From Klebsiella terrigena (GTDB lineage Bacteria > Pseudomonadota > Gammaproteobacteria > Enterobacterales > Enterobacteriaceae), in the NCBI RefSeq assembly GCF_006539725.1, contig NZ_BJNO01000004.1:1-64000 (forward strand): a stretch of DNA of 64,000 nt, read 5' to 3'. Below the pieces are notes generated by a model that worked only from the letters and a program-made list of their open reading frames with translations, searched no databases and was not told where the DNA came from. Shown piece after piece: positions 35,639 through 44,702 of this stretch; within the stretch, counting starts at the first letter, position 1, and every line of letters begins with the position of its first letter. Position numbers and translations under genes: made by a program.

Positions 35639-36329
35639 TCTCGCGGCGTTACGGGTCATTTTCGGCGCTAAAACGGCGGTTTCCGCCGCCAGCTTCAGCG
35701 TTGACGCCGGGGAAACCTTCAGCCTGATCGGCGCTTCCGGCTGCGGAAAATCCACCATTCTGCGGGTGCTGGGCGGGCTGCAGCGCGACTGGAGCGGCGA
35801 GGTGGCGCTGTTCGGCAAGGCCATTACGCCGGGCGTTCGCTTCCAGGGCCCGCTGCGGCGCAACGTGCAGATGGTGTTTCAGGACCCCTACGCCTCGCTG
35901 CATCCAAACCATACCCTGTGGCGCACCCTCGCGGAGCCGCTGGAGATTCACGGCATCAGCGATATTGCGCAGCGGGTGACGACCGCCCTGGAGCAGGTTG
36001 GGCTGCCCGCCGACGCCGCGCGTCGCTATCCGCACCAGCTTTCCGGCGGCCAGCGCCAGCGCGTGGCGATTGCCCGCGCGCTGCTGCTGCGCCCGCAGAT
36101 TCTGCTGCTGGATGAGCCGACGTCGGCGCTGGATATGTCGGTACAGGCGGAGATCCTCAACCTGCTGAACCGGCTGAAGCAGGAGCACGGTATGACCTAC
36201 CTGCTGGTGAGTCACGACGCCGACGTGGTGGCGCATATGTCGGACCGGGCGGCGTTTATGGCTGAAGGGGCGATCCAGCGCTTCTTCGACCGCGAAGCGC
36301 TGGTTAACGGCGAGCATCGGATGAGCTGA
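35625..36329 (+). CDS. ABC importer ATPase, DppF type, short
   Basis: A 234-residue ATPase with Walker A GASGCGKST, signature LSGGQRQRVAIARALLL and Walker B ILLLDEPTSALDMS. It overlaps the DppD-type gene by 14 bases and is the last gene of the operon. At 234 residues it is shorter than DppF proteins of 320-340 residues because it lacks their C-terminal peptide-importer extension. This shortened type is seen in opine- or nickel-type systems and argues that the ligand may not be a simple dipeptide. Confidence 0.88.
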   Translation: MTVVNLAALRVIFGAKTAVSAASFSVDAGETFSLIGASGCGKSTILRVLGGLQRDWSGEVALFGKAITPGVRFQGPLRRNVQMVFQDPYASLHPNHTLWRTLAEPLEIHGISDIAQRVTTALEQVGLPADAARRYPHQLSGGQRQRVAIARALLLRPQILLLDEPTSALDMSVQAEILNLLNRLKQEHGMTYLLVSHDADVVAHMSDRAAFMAEGAIQRFFDREALVNGEHRMS

Positions 36330-36344
36330 GGTTCGCGAACCGCA

Positions 36345-36383
36345 GACCGCTCCCGGCGTAAACGCCCTGGTCGGGAAGCGGTC
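36345..36383. terminator. compound hairpin between convergent genes
   Basis: GACCGCT (36345-36351) pairs with AGCGGTC (36377-36383), extended by CCC/GGG across a one-base bulge. The loop contains a second stem, GGCGT/ACGCC (36355-36366). It lies between two convergent genes and may end or protect both messages. No T-tract is present. Confidence 0.45.
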
Positions 36384-36395
36384 GCGGCGTCTGTT

Positions 36396-37733
36396 CTACT
36401 CCGCCAGAGCGGCAAACCGGGCGAATACCGCGTCAAAAATAGCCAGCCCTTTGGCGACCTGCTCGGCGCTGATGGTGCACGGCGGCACCACGTGGATGCG
36501 GTTTTCCACCACGAAGGCCAGCAGTCCGGCCTCGGTTAATGCCCCCTTGATCGCCGCCATATCGGAGGCCGCCAGCGGCGTTTTGCGCGCGCGGCTGCTG
36601 ACCAGCTCCAGCGCCTGGAACAGCCCACGCCCGCGCACCTCGCCGATGATAGCGTGCTTCTGCGCCAGCGCCTCCAGCCCCTGGCGCAGTACGCCGTTGC
36701 CAATCGTCGCCGCATTTTCGACGATCTTTTCCTCTTTCATCGCGTCGATAGTGGCCACGATGGCCGCCATCGCCAGCGGGTGGCCGGAGTAGGTCAGGCC
36801 GCCGGCAAAGAAGTGGTCGTCAAAGTGGCGGGCAATCGGCTCGCTGATCAGCACCCCACCCGCCGGTACGTAGCCGGCGTTAACCCCTTTGGCGAAGGTC
36901 ACCAGATCCGGCACAATCCCATCCTGCTCAAAGGCAAACCAGCTGCCGGTGCGGCCAAAGCCGGACATCACTTCATCGAGGATCAGCACGATGCCAAACT
37001 CGTCGGCCAGCGCCCGCACGCCCTGCATATAACCATCAGGCGGTACGAGGATCCCGGCGGTGCCCGGAATAGACTCCAGCAGGATCGCGGCAATCGCGCC
37101 GGGACCTTCGCACTCGATCATTCTGCGCAGGTGCGCCAGCGCGCGCTGGCACTCCTCCTCTTCGCTGGTGGCATTGAATTCGCTGCGGTAGAGGTACGGG
37201 TTGAAGAAGTGAACGTGGCCGCGCGAATACTCGTTCGGCACCCGGCGCCAGTCGCCGGTGGCGGCAATGGCGCTGCCGGTATTGCCATGATAGGAGCGGT
37301 AGGCGGAGAGCACCTTATCGCGCCCGGTATACAGCCGCGCCATGCGGATCGCGTTTTCGTTGGCGTCCGCGCCGGCGTTGGTGAAGAACACCTTGCTAAA
37401 GCCTTCCGGCGCCAGCTCGACGATGCGCTTTGCCGCTTCGCCGCGCGCGAGGTTGGCGGTAGCCGGTGCGATGGTCACCAGCTCCTCCAGCTGCGCCTTC
37501 ATCGCCGCCAGCACCCGAGGATGCTGATAGCCGATATTGACGTTGACCAGCTGGCTGCTGAAATCAAGGTACGTTTTCCCTTCGTAATCCCACAGCTCGC
37601 AGCCTTTGGCTCCGGCAATCACCAGCGGGTTCAAATTGCCCTGCATCGACCATGAGTGAAATACATAAGCGCGATCCAGTTGGCGTACGTCATCGTTGCT
37701 TACCGATACATCGTCTTGTAGTGCCAGCTTCAT
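36396..37733 (-). CDS. class III PLP-dependent aminotransferase
   Basis: A 445-residue fold-type I class III aminotransferase (omega-amino acid group). The phosphate-cup block FTNAGADANENAIRMAR is followed by YHGNTGSAIAATG, the cofactor aspartate D253 in LILDEVMSGFGRTG, and Schiff-base lysine K282 in TFAKGVNAGY. Relatives act on beta-alanine, GABA, taurine or similar amines with pyruvate or 2-oxoglutarate. The start is ATG 37731-37733 behind a purine-rich GAGGGGCAGGG; longer in-frame readings to 37844 run into the palindromic control region. It is divergent from a YdfG-like dehydrogenase that could reduce a semialdehyde product. Confidence 0.88.
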   Translation of the reverse strand: MKLALQDDVSVSNDDVRQLDRAYVFHSWSMQGNLNPLVIAGAKGCELWDYEGKTYLDFSSQLVNVNIGYQHPRVLAAMKAQLEELVTIAPATANLARGEAAKRIVELAPEGFSKVFFTNAGADANENAIRMARLYTGRDKVLSAYRSYHGNTGSAIAATGDWRRVPNEYSRGHVHFFNPYLYRSEFNATSEEEECQRALAHLRRMIECEGPGAIAAILLESIPGTAGILVPPDGYMQGVRALADEFGIVLILDEVMSGFGRTGSWFAFEQDGIVPDLVTFAKGVNAGYVPAGGVLISEPIARHFDDHFFAGGLTYSGHPLAMAAIVATIDAMKEEKIVENAATIGNGVLRQGLEALAQKHAIIGEVRGRGLFQALELVSSRARKTPLAASDMAAIKGALTEAGLLAFVVENRIHVVPPCTISAEQVAKGLAIFDAVFARFAALAE

Positions 37734-37813
37734 ACCCTGCCCCTCTGATGGCGTTGTTGTTGTCACTATCATTGGGCGCATTGGCGAAAAAGGGATAGAG
37801 CCAGTGCGCGGCA

Positions 37814-38678
<865 letters not shown>

Positions 38679-38692
38679 CGCAGCGTATTGAG

Positions 38693-38724
38693 AAAGCCCG
38701 GTCGGCCAGCCGACCGGGCTTTTT
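38693..38724. terminator. bidirectional rho-independent terminator
   Basis: Fourteen bases at 38693-38706 pair perfectly with 38709-38722, with A-rich sequence before and T-rich sequence after. It lies between the convergent dehydrogenase and ABC ATPase genes and can end transcription both ways. Confidence 0.85.
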
Positions 38725-38728
38725 AGCG

Positions 38729-39490
38729 CTAGCGGCTGCTCTGCAAAAACTGCCGCACCCGCTCGGAGTCCGGGTCAGTGAAGAACTTCTCCGGCGGCGC
38801 TTTCTCGATCAGCAGCCCCTTCTCCAGAAACACCACCTCGTCGGAGACCTGGCGGGCAAAGTCCATCTCGTGGGTCACCACCACCATGGTGTAGCCCTCG
38901 GCCGCCAGCGCTTTCATCACTCCCAGCACTTCGTTGACCAGCTCAGGATCCAGCGCCGAAGTGGGTTCATCGAACAGGATCACCTCCGGCGACATGGCCA
39001 GCGAGCGGGCAATCGCCACCCGCTGCTTCTGCCCGCCGGAGAGGGTAATCGGCCAGGCGTCGGCCTTGTGCGCCATGCCAACCTTCTCCAGCTGGCGCAG
39101 GGCTATCTCGTTGGCTTCGCCGCGCTTCATGCCCTTCACGTGCAGCAGGGCTTCGCTAACGTTCTGCTGCACGGTCAGGTGCGGCCACAGGTTGAAGCTC
39201 TGGAAGACCATGCCCACCCGCTCTCGCACCTTCGACAGCTGGCGGTGGGACATCGCCCGGCCGCTGTGTTCATCGACCCCGAGGCGCAGGCCGCCGATAT
39301 GAATCTCGCCGCGATCCGGCTGCTCCAGCCAGTTCATGCAGCGCAGCAGCGTCGATTTTCCAGAGCCCGACGACCCCAGAATGCTGACCACCGAGCCTTT
39401 TTCAACCGTCAGGTTGATGTCGCGGAGCACTTCAATATTATCGAACTGTTTGGAGACGTTTTTAATGCTGACAGCGGTTGAATCAGGCAT
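38729..39490 (-). CDS. polar amino acid ABC importer ATPase
   Basis: A 253-residue ATPase of the HisP/GlnQ group. Walker A is GSSGSGKST, the long Q-loop region is VGMVFQSFNLWPHLTVQQNV, the signature is LSGGQKQRVAIARSLA, and Walker B is VILFDEPTSALDPE, with the switch His in VVVTHEMDFA. The end, VRQFLQSSR, is typical of the group. It overlaps the adjacent permease gene by eight bases and is the last gene of a four-gene leftward operon with two permeases and a binding protein. Confidence 0.9.
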   Translation of the reverse strand: MPDSTAVSIKNVSKQFDNIEVLRDINLTVEKGSVVSILGSSGSGKSTLLRCMNWLEQPDRGEIHIGGLRLGVDEHSGRAMSHRQLSKVRERVGMVFQSFNLWPHLTVQQNVSEALLHVKGMKRGEANEIALRQLEKVGMAHKADAWPITLSGGQKQRVAIARSLAMSPEVILFDEPTSALDPELVNEVLGVMKALAAEGYTMVVVTHEMDFARQVSDEVVFLEKGLLIEKAPPEKFFTDPDSERVRQFLQSSR

Positions 39491-40148
39491 GGCTCATTCC
39501 TCTTTTCGCTCCCCAGGCGCTCAGCCGCTTAATCAGCAGCTCCAGCAGAATGCCGATCGCCCAGTAGAGCGCAATGGCGACGATAAACGCGTTGAACGGG
39601 ATAAAATAGGTCGCCTGGACGCTGTTGGCGGCGGCGGTAATTTCCTGGACGGTGATAATGCTCAGAAAGGCGGTATCTTTCAGGCAAATAATCAGCTGGT
39701 TGCCCATCAGCGGCAGCGCCGACGAAACGATATTGGGCAGAATAATGCGGGTAAATATTTTGTAGCGCGAAAAGCCCTGGGCCACCGCCGCCTCAATATA
39801 GCCGCTGGAGAAGACCCGCCGCTGGCTGCGCAGTATTTCAAAGAAATAGGCGCCGTGATAGATAATCAGCGCCACCAGCCCCGCCGTCCAGGCCTCGAGG
39901 CTAATACCGATTTCCGGCAGTCCGTAATAAAGCAGATAGGCGAGAATTAAAAACGGAATGGCCCGCATCAGGCTGACGAAGCCAATAATGAGCCGGTTAA
40001 GGAACTTCTTCTGATATTCGCTGAGATAGCACAGCGCAATCCCGATAAATAAACCGGCCAGCGCCGCGATGATAAAGAGCTCAAGGGTGGCAAGCAAACC
40101 GGCAATAAAGCTCTCGCGCACCGACCAGATAACGGCCCACTGATTCAT
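39483..40148 (-). CDS. polar amino acid ABC importer permease (second subunit)
   Basis: A 221-residue HisM-type permease with about five membrane segments. The characteristic block is MRAIPFLILAYLLYYGLPEIG, followed by GAYFFEILRSQRRVFSSGYIEAAVAQGFSRYKIFTRIILPN, the ATPase-contact loop. It forms a heterodimer with the product of the adjacent upstream gene, 13 bases away, and overlaps the ATPase gene by eight bases. Confidence 0.9.
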   Translation of the reverse strand: MNQWAVIWSVRESFIAGLLATLELFIIAALAGLFIGIALCYLSEYQKKFLNRLIIGFVSLMRAIPFLILAYLLYYGLPEIGISLEAWTAGLVALIIYHGAYFFEILRSQRRVFSSGYIEAAVAQGFSRYKIFTRIILPNIVSSALPLMGNQLIICLKDTAFLSIITVQEITAAANSVQATYFIPFNAFIVAIALYWAIGILLELLIKRLSAWGAKRGMSHA

Positions 40149-40161
40149 AGGATCTCCTGTT

Positions 40162-40803
40162 TTAGCGCGCCAGGCGTTTAGCTTTGCGTTCCGCCATACT
40201 CTGCAGCTTCAGCAGCAGCCCGATAATGACCACATACAGCAGCCCCGCGGCGAGGATCGGCGAGAGGGGTTCGTAGGTCACCGAGGAGATGCGGTTAGTG
40301 ACGCGGGTCAGGTCCACCACCCCAATCACCGCAATCGCCGGGCTACCTTTAATCAAAAAGGACATTTCGTTCACCAGCGCCGGCAGGCTCTCGATCCACA
40401 TCTGCGGCAGCATAATGTAGCGGAAGTAGGTCCAGCGCCGCATGCCGACGGATTCGGCGGCCTCGCGCTGGTCGCGGGGGAAAGTGCGAAACGCGTTGCG
40501 CCAGATCTCGGCGTTAAAGGCCGAGGTATTCAGCGTCAGCGCCACGATTGCCGACAGGTTCTTATCGAGGTTAATCCCCATCGTCGGTAGCGAAAGGAAC
40601 AGAAACAGCACCAGCGTCACCAGCGGCGTGGCGCGGGCGAGGCTGATATAGACGACCAGCAGCTGATCGACAAGCGGAATTCGCATCATCCGAACCAGGG
40701 CGATCAGCAGGCCAATCACCACCCCGAGGGCGATGGCGATGGCCGAAATCCAGAGGGTCGTCCACGCGCCTTCAATCAATAACTGCCAGGAAATTGCATC
40801 CAT
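40162..40803 (-). CDS. polar amino acid ABC importer permease (first subunit)
   Basis: A 213-residue permease of the HisM/GlnP family. SLARATPLVTLVLFLFLSLP and the loop AFNAEIWRNAFRTFPRDQREAAESVGMRRW are diagnostic. The end is Lys/Arg-rich (MAERKAKRLAR), marking the cytoplasmic side. It is encoded between the binding protein and the second permease in the leftward operon. Confidence 0.9.
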   Translation of the reverse strand: MDAISWQLLIEGAWTTLWISAIAIALGVVIGLLIALVRMMRIPLVDQLLVVYISLARATPLVTLVLFLFLSLPTMGINLDKNLSAIVALTLNTSAFNAEIWRNAFRTFPRDQREAAESVGMRRWTYFRYIMLPQMWIESLPALVNEMSFLIKGSPAIAVIGVVDLTRVTNRISSVTYEPLSPILAAGLLYVVIIGLLLKLQSMAERKAKRLAR

Positions 40804-40850
40804 GTGGCCCTCCTTCGCATCAACAGGCGGCGGTTGCCCGCCGCGACGTG

Positions 40851-41702
40851 TTACAGACCCGCCAGCTTATGGAACTGCTCAGGACTGGTTATCGCCTCCG
40901 TCGGGAGGTTATCGTAGGTTTCGCCAAACCATTTTTTCTGCAGCTCAGCCAGACGCCCCGTTTCATGCATGTGGTTCATAAATTTGGTCATATAGGCCAA
41001 AAGCTGCGGTGAGTTTTTCGGAATAGGCCACGCCATATAGCCCGGACCGGACACCGCCAGCCCTTTGGCAAAGACTTTGGGCTTCGACTTCGCCAGATCG
41101 TTTACCGAAATCACCACGTTAATCACGTAATCAAGGCGCTTGTTGGCAAGATCGGCATAGGCTTCCGGATAAGAGGGATATTCCACCACCGGCCCAAGCT
41201 TGCCGCCGGTTTTCTCCAGCATCGCTTTCAGCTCCGGCAGTCGCGCCAGCAGTGCGCTACCGGCCTGCAGGCCGACCTTTTTGCCGCTGAGGGCGGCGAT
41301 GGTGTCGAGGGAGTTGTCCCCGGCGCGTTTCACGAAGTAGTGCTGGGCCGACGCCCACGGCGGAGTGAAGTCAAACACCTTCAGCCGGTCGTCGGTGATC
41401 ACCGCGCCGGTGAGGGCCATATCGTACTGGCCGGTTGAGACCGCCGCCAGCAGGCCGGTCCACGGCAGGATGCTCTGGTCAACGTTGAATTTCGCGTACT
41501 TGCGTAACTCATCGAGCATATCTTTGTTAAAACCATCCGCCTGGCCGTTATTCATAAAGTTAAAAGGCGCGTAGTCATCCTCGGTCGCAACCTTCAGGGT
41601 GCCCGATTTTTCTATTGCCGGAAGATCGGCGGCGGCGGCATGCCAGGAAAAGGCCATTGCCATCACGGCACCCAGACAAACTGAACCCAATGATTTTTTC
41701 AT
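40851..41702 (-). CDS. polar amino acid ABC importer binding protein
   Basis: A 283-residue family 3 binding protein. The signal peptide (MKKSLGSVCLGAVMAMAFSWHAAA) precedes GTLKVATEDDYAPFNFMNNGQADGFNKDMLDEL, the usual ligand-lobe opening. MALTGAVITDDRLKVFDFTPPW follows. The start at 41700-41702 is set by the signal peptide and a purine-rich AGGGG before it; a longer reading to 41840 is not supported. Amino acids or related organic acids are the usual ligands. It is divergent from the MocR regulator gene, which may control this transporter. Confidence 0.9.
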   Translation of the reverse strand: MKKSLGSVCLGAVMAMAFSWHAAAADLPAIEKSGTLKVATEDDYAPFNFMNNGQADGFNKDMLDELRKYAKFNVDQSILPWTGLLAAVSTGQYDMALTGAVITDDRLKVFDFTPPWASAQHYFVKRAGDNSLDTIAALSGKKVGLQAGSALLARLPELKAMLEKTGGKLGPVVEYPSYPEAYADLANKRLDYVINVVISVNDLAKSKPKVFAKGLAVSGPGYMAWPIPKNSPQLLAYMTKFMNHMHETGRLAELQKKWFGETYDNLPTEAITSPEQFHKLAGL

Positions 41703-41934
41703 CAATCTACCCCTTATTAATTCGCCAGACTGGTTCACTCCGGAACACGGAAAGGTTGTGCAAAATATGTGCCGACGGACGTTCCGGTCCACGACTGATA
41801 GACGGTTTCTTACTGTAGGGAGCGTTTTCAATTTCCCCATAGAGCCAGATTCGCCGCGCAGATGTGTCAGTCATTTTCAGGGTGGTATGGAGTTTGCAGC
41901 ATGACCGATACCGTTTTTGCGTAAGGAGCTGAGC

Positions 41935-43401
41935 ATGATCCGTCACCTTTTACACGTCGATTTCGACCCGCATCGCGGGCTGCAGGAACAGGTGCGAGAG
42001 ACGCTGATTAACGCCATTCTGAGCGGCTTCTTCGCCGCCGATACCCCGCTCCCCTCCTGCCGTCAGCTGGCCAGCCAGCTGCGGGTCTCGCGCAATACCA
42101 CGGCGCTGGTTTTTGAAAGTCTGGTCAACGAAGGCTATCTCATCAGCCGGCCGCGCAGCGGGTTCTATCTGCACCCGGATTATGTGCAGCCCGCCGCCGG
42201 CGCCGCCGTGCAAAGTGCACCGCAGGACGAGGCCGCTGCACCACGCTGGAGCGCCCGGCTGCAGATGACGCCCAGCCAGCAGGAGTCGATTCTCAAACCC
42301 GCCGGCTGGATGAACTACCGCTATCCGTTTATCTACGGCCAGCCGGATACCCGCCAGTTCCCGCTGGCCACCTGGCGCTCGGCGGCCAACTGGCTGCACG
42401 GCGGCGTGCGCGATCCGGCGTGGGTGGTCGATCACGTTGACCAGGACGTGCCGATGCTGATTGAGCAAATCCGCACCCGGGTGCTGCCGAAGCGCGGGAT
42501 TGTGGCCGCCGCGGATGAAATTCTGATAACCCTCGGTTCGCAGAACGCGCTCTACCTGCTCACCCGCCTGCTGATGTCCTCCGCCACCCGGGTCGGCGTG
42601 GAGAACCCCTGCTTTCGCGAGGCGATCAATACCTTCCTGCTGGCAGATGCCGACATCGTGCCGCATCCGGTGGATGACGAAGGGATTGTGCTCAACGAGG
42701 CCCCCTGCGATTACTACTACGTGACGCCCGGCCACCAGGTCCCCACCGGCGTGGCGATGAGTAAAGCCCGGCGCAGCCAGCTGCTGGAATACGCCGCGCG
42801 CCATGACGCGGTGATCGTGGAGGATGATTACGATTCGGAGAGTAACTTTATGCTCAACCCGCTGCCGGCGCTGAAGGCCAGCGATCGCAGCGGGCGGGTG
42901 GTGTACGTCAGCAGCCTGTCCAAAGCGCTGTCGCCGGGGCTGCGCCTGGGCTTTATGGTGGCCGACCCGGATCTTATCGACGAGGCGCGGGCGCTGCGGC
43001 GCCTGATCTATCGCCATCCGCCCACCAATATTCAGTATCAGATGGCGCACTTCCTCGCCCAGGGGCACTATGAAACGCACCTGCGGCGCTACCATTACGA
43101 CTCGGCCCAGCGCTGGGATCGGCTCAATAGCGCCCTGCAGAACCATCTCCCGGAGTGCCGGATCATCCCCGGCAGCGAGTACGCCAACGCCTTTTGGCTG
43201 GCGACGCCGGAACATATCAATACCCAGCAGCTCACCTGGCGCGCCGCCCATGCGGGAGTGCTGATTGAGCCCGGCGCGCGCCATTTTCTCAGCGACGCGC
43301 CGCCGGATAACTTCTTTCGTATGGGGTTTCACGCCATCAACCCCGACGCCATCGAGCAGGGAGTTGAGGTACTGTGCGGTCAGCTGGAGCAGATGGGGTA
43401 G
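41935..43401 (+). CDS. MocR-type regulator (GntR helix-turn-helix fused to aminotransferase fold)
   Basis: A 488-residue MocR-family regulator. The N-terminal winged helix (about 10-75: LQEQVRETLINAIL, LPSCRQLASQLRVSRNTTALVFESLVNEGYL) is joined to a class I aminotransferase-like domain with the PLP-binding lysine in YVSSLSKALSPGLRLGF. GabR, PdxR and TauR share this form and sense pyridoxal phosphate together with amines such as GABA or taurine. The ATG at 41935-41937 has AAGGAG six bases before it. It is a strong candidate regulator for the flanking amino acid importer and the aminotransferase gene. Confidence 0.9.
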   Translation: MIRHLLHVDFDPHRGLQEQVRETLINAILSGFFAADTPLPSCRQLASQLRVSRNTTALVFESLVNEGYLISRPRSGFYLHPDYVQPAAGAAVQSAPQDEAAAPRWSARLQMTPSQQESILKPAGWMNYRYPFIYGQPDTRQFPLATWRSAANWLHGGVRDPAWVVDHVDQDVPMLIEQIRTRVLPKRGIVAAADEILITLGSQNALYLLTRLLMSSATRVGVENPCFREAINTFLLADADIVPHPVDDEGIVLNEAPCDYYYVTPGHQVPTGVAMSKARRSQLLEYAARHDAVIVEDDYDSESNFMLNPLPALKASDRSGRVVYVSSLSKALSPGLRLGFMVADPDLIDEARALRRLIYRHPPTNIQYQMAHFLAQGHYETHLRRYHYDSAQRWDRLNSALQNHLPECRIIPGSEYANAFWLATPEHINTQQLTWRAAHAGVLIEPGARHFLSDAPPDNFFRMGFHAINPDAIEQGVEVLCGQLEQMG

Positions 43402-43417
43402 CCCGGCTAAGGGCTAC
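43398..43417. repeat. hairpin between convergent MocR and hydrolase genes
   Basis: GTAGCCC (43398-43404) pairs with GGGCTAC (43411-43417) around six bases. It begins inside the last codons of the MocR gene. The TAGCCCGG head links it to the REP-like elements elsewhere. No T-tract follows. Confidence 0.5.
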
Positions 43418-43433
43418 CGTTGCGCGGGTCGGA

Positions 43434-44702
43434 CTATAGCGCCCGGGCGTACTGCAGCATCACCTGCAGCAGCACGTTAGCGCCGGCGGTGACGTGCTCC
43501 GGCGAGGCGTACTCAATTTCGTTATGGCTGATGCCGTCCTTGCAGGGGATAAAAATCATGCCGGTGGGCGCCAGATAGCTCATGTAGACCGCGTCATGCC
43601 CGGCGCCGGAGACGATCTCGCGGGCCGGATAGCCCAGCCGCTGGGCCGCTGCGGCAATCGCCGCCTGACACTCGGCGTGGAACGGCGCCGCCGGATAGTG
43701 GCTGACCTCCTTTAGCGCCACCGCGAGGCCGCTCTCCTGCTCGATTTTGCCGATAAACTCCCGCAGCTGGCGGTCCATCTCATCCACCAGCGCGTCGCTG
43801 AGATTGCGCATATCAATAGAGAAGGTCACTTCGCCCGGCACCACGTTGCGGCTGTTCGGATAGACCTGCACCCGGCCCACGGTCCCGCGCCCCTCTTCGC
43901 TGCGCCCGGCGATCGCCACTACCTCCTGCATAATGTGGGTAGCCACCTGCAGGGCATCTTTGCGCAGGCGCATCGGCGTCGGCCCGGCGTGTGACTCCTG
44001 GCCGCTGACCACGCAGTCGTACCAGCGAATGCCCAGCACGCCCTGCACCACGCCAATCACCTTCTCTTCGGCTTCGAGGATCGGGCCCTGCTCAATATGC
44101 GCTTCAAAGTAGGCGCCGATCGGCCGCTCCCCCGGCGTCTGGCTGCCGATATAGCCAATGCGCGCCAGCTCTTCGCCCACCGTTTTCCCTTCCGCATCCT
44201 GTACGGCATAGATCTCTTCCAGCGCAAACACGCCGGCAAAGACCCCGGAGCCCATCATCACCGGCACAAAGCGCGAGCCCTCCTCGTTGGTCCAGAACAC
44301 CACTTCAATCGGCGCTTCGGTTTCGATCTCAAGATCGTTGAGCGTGCGCACCACCTCCAGCGCCGCCAGCACGCCGTAGTTGCCGTCAAACTTGCCGCCG
44401 GTGGGCTGGGTATCGATATGGCTGCCGGAAACGATCGGCGGCAGCTGCGGGTTACGCCCTTCCCGGCGCATAAAGACGTTGCCGATTTTATCCACGCTGA
44501 CGCTCATCCCGGCCGCTTTCGCCCAGCCGATCACCAGATCCCGCCCCTGCCTGTCGAGATCGGTTAAGGTCAGGCGGCAGCAGCCGCCTTTCGCCGTGGC
44601 GCCAATCTCCGCCAGCGCCATTAACGAATCCCACAGCCGTTCGCCGTTGACCCGACCGGCGTCAATCCCGGCAACCGGGGTAAAAAGGACATCACTGCTC
44701 AT
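43434..44702 (-). CDS. M20-family N-carbamoyl-amino-acid hydrolase / beta-ureidopropionase type
   Basis: A 422-residue metal-dependent amidohydrolase of the HyuC/AllC group. Likely metal ligands are H95 (GSHIDTQPTGGKFDGNYG), D106, E141 (NEEGSRF), H202 (AHIEQGP) and H393 (ISHNEIEYA), the last usually from the partner subunit. Family members remove the carbamoyl group from N-carbamoyl amino acids, beta-ureidopropionate or allantoate, releasing CO2 and ammonia. It is the last gene of a leftward operon with an amidase and a peptide-type importer and overlaps the amidase gene by 11 bases. No allantoin genes are near, which makes an N-carbamoyl substrate more likely than allantoate. Confidence 0.85.
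   Translation of the reverse strand: MSSDVLFTPVAGIDAGRVNGERLWDSLMALAEIGATAKGGCCRLTLTDLDRQGRDLVIGWAKAAGMSVSVDKIGNVFMRREGRNPQLPPIVSGSHIDTQPTGGKFDGNYGVLAALEVVRTLNDLEIETEAPIEVVFWTNEEGSRFVPVMMGSGVFAGVFALEEIYAVQDAEGKTVGEELARIGYIGSQTPGERPIGAYFEAHIEQGPILEAEEKVIGVVQGVLGIRWYDCVVSGQESHAGPTPMRLRKDALQVATHIMQEVVAIAGRSEEGRGTVGRVQVYPNSRNVVPGEVTFSIDMRNLSDALVDEMDRQLREFIGKIEQESGLAVALKEVSHYPAAPFHAECQAAIAAAAQRLGYPAREIVSGAGHDAVYMSYLAPTGMIFIPCKDGISHNEIEYASPEHVTAGANVLLQVMLQYARAL

Noticed and set aside
41950-43332. 460-residue open frame opposite the MocR regulator
   Set aside because: It is the antisense shadow of a gene with clear helix-turn-helix and PLP-domain motifs.
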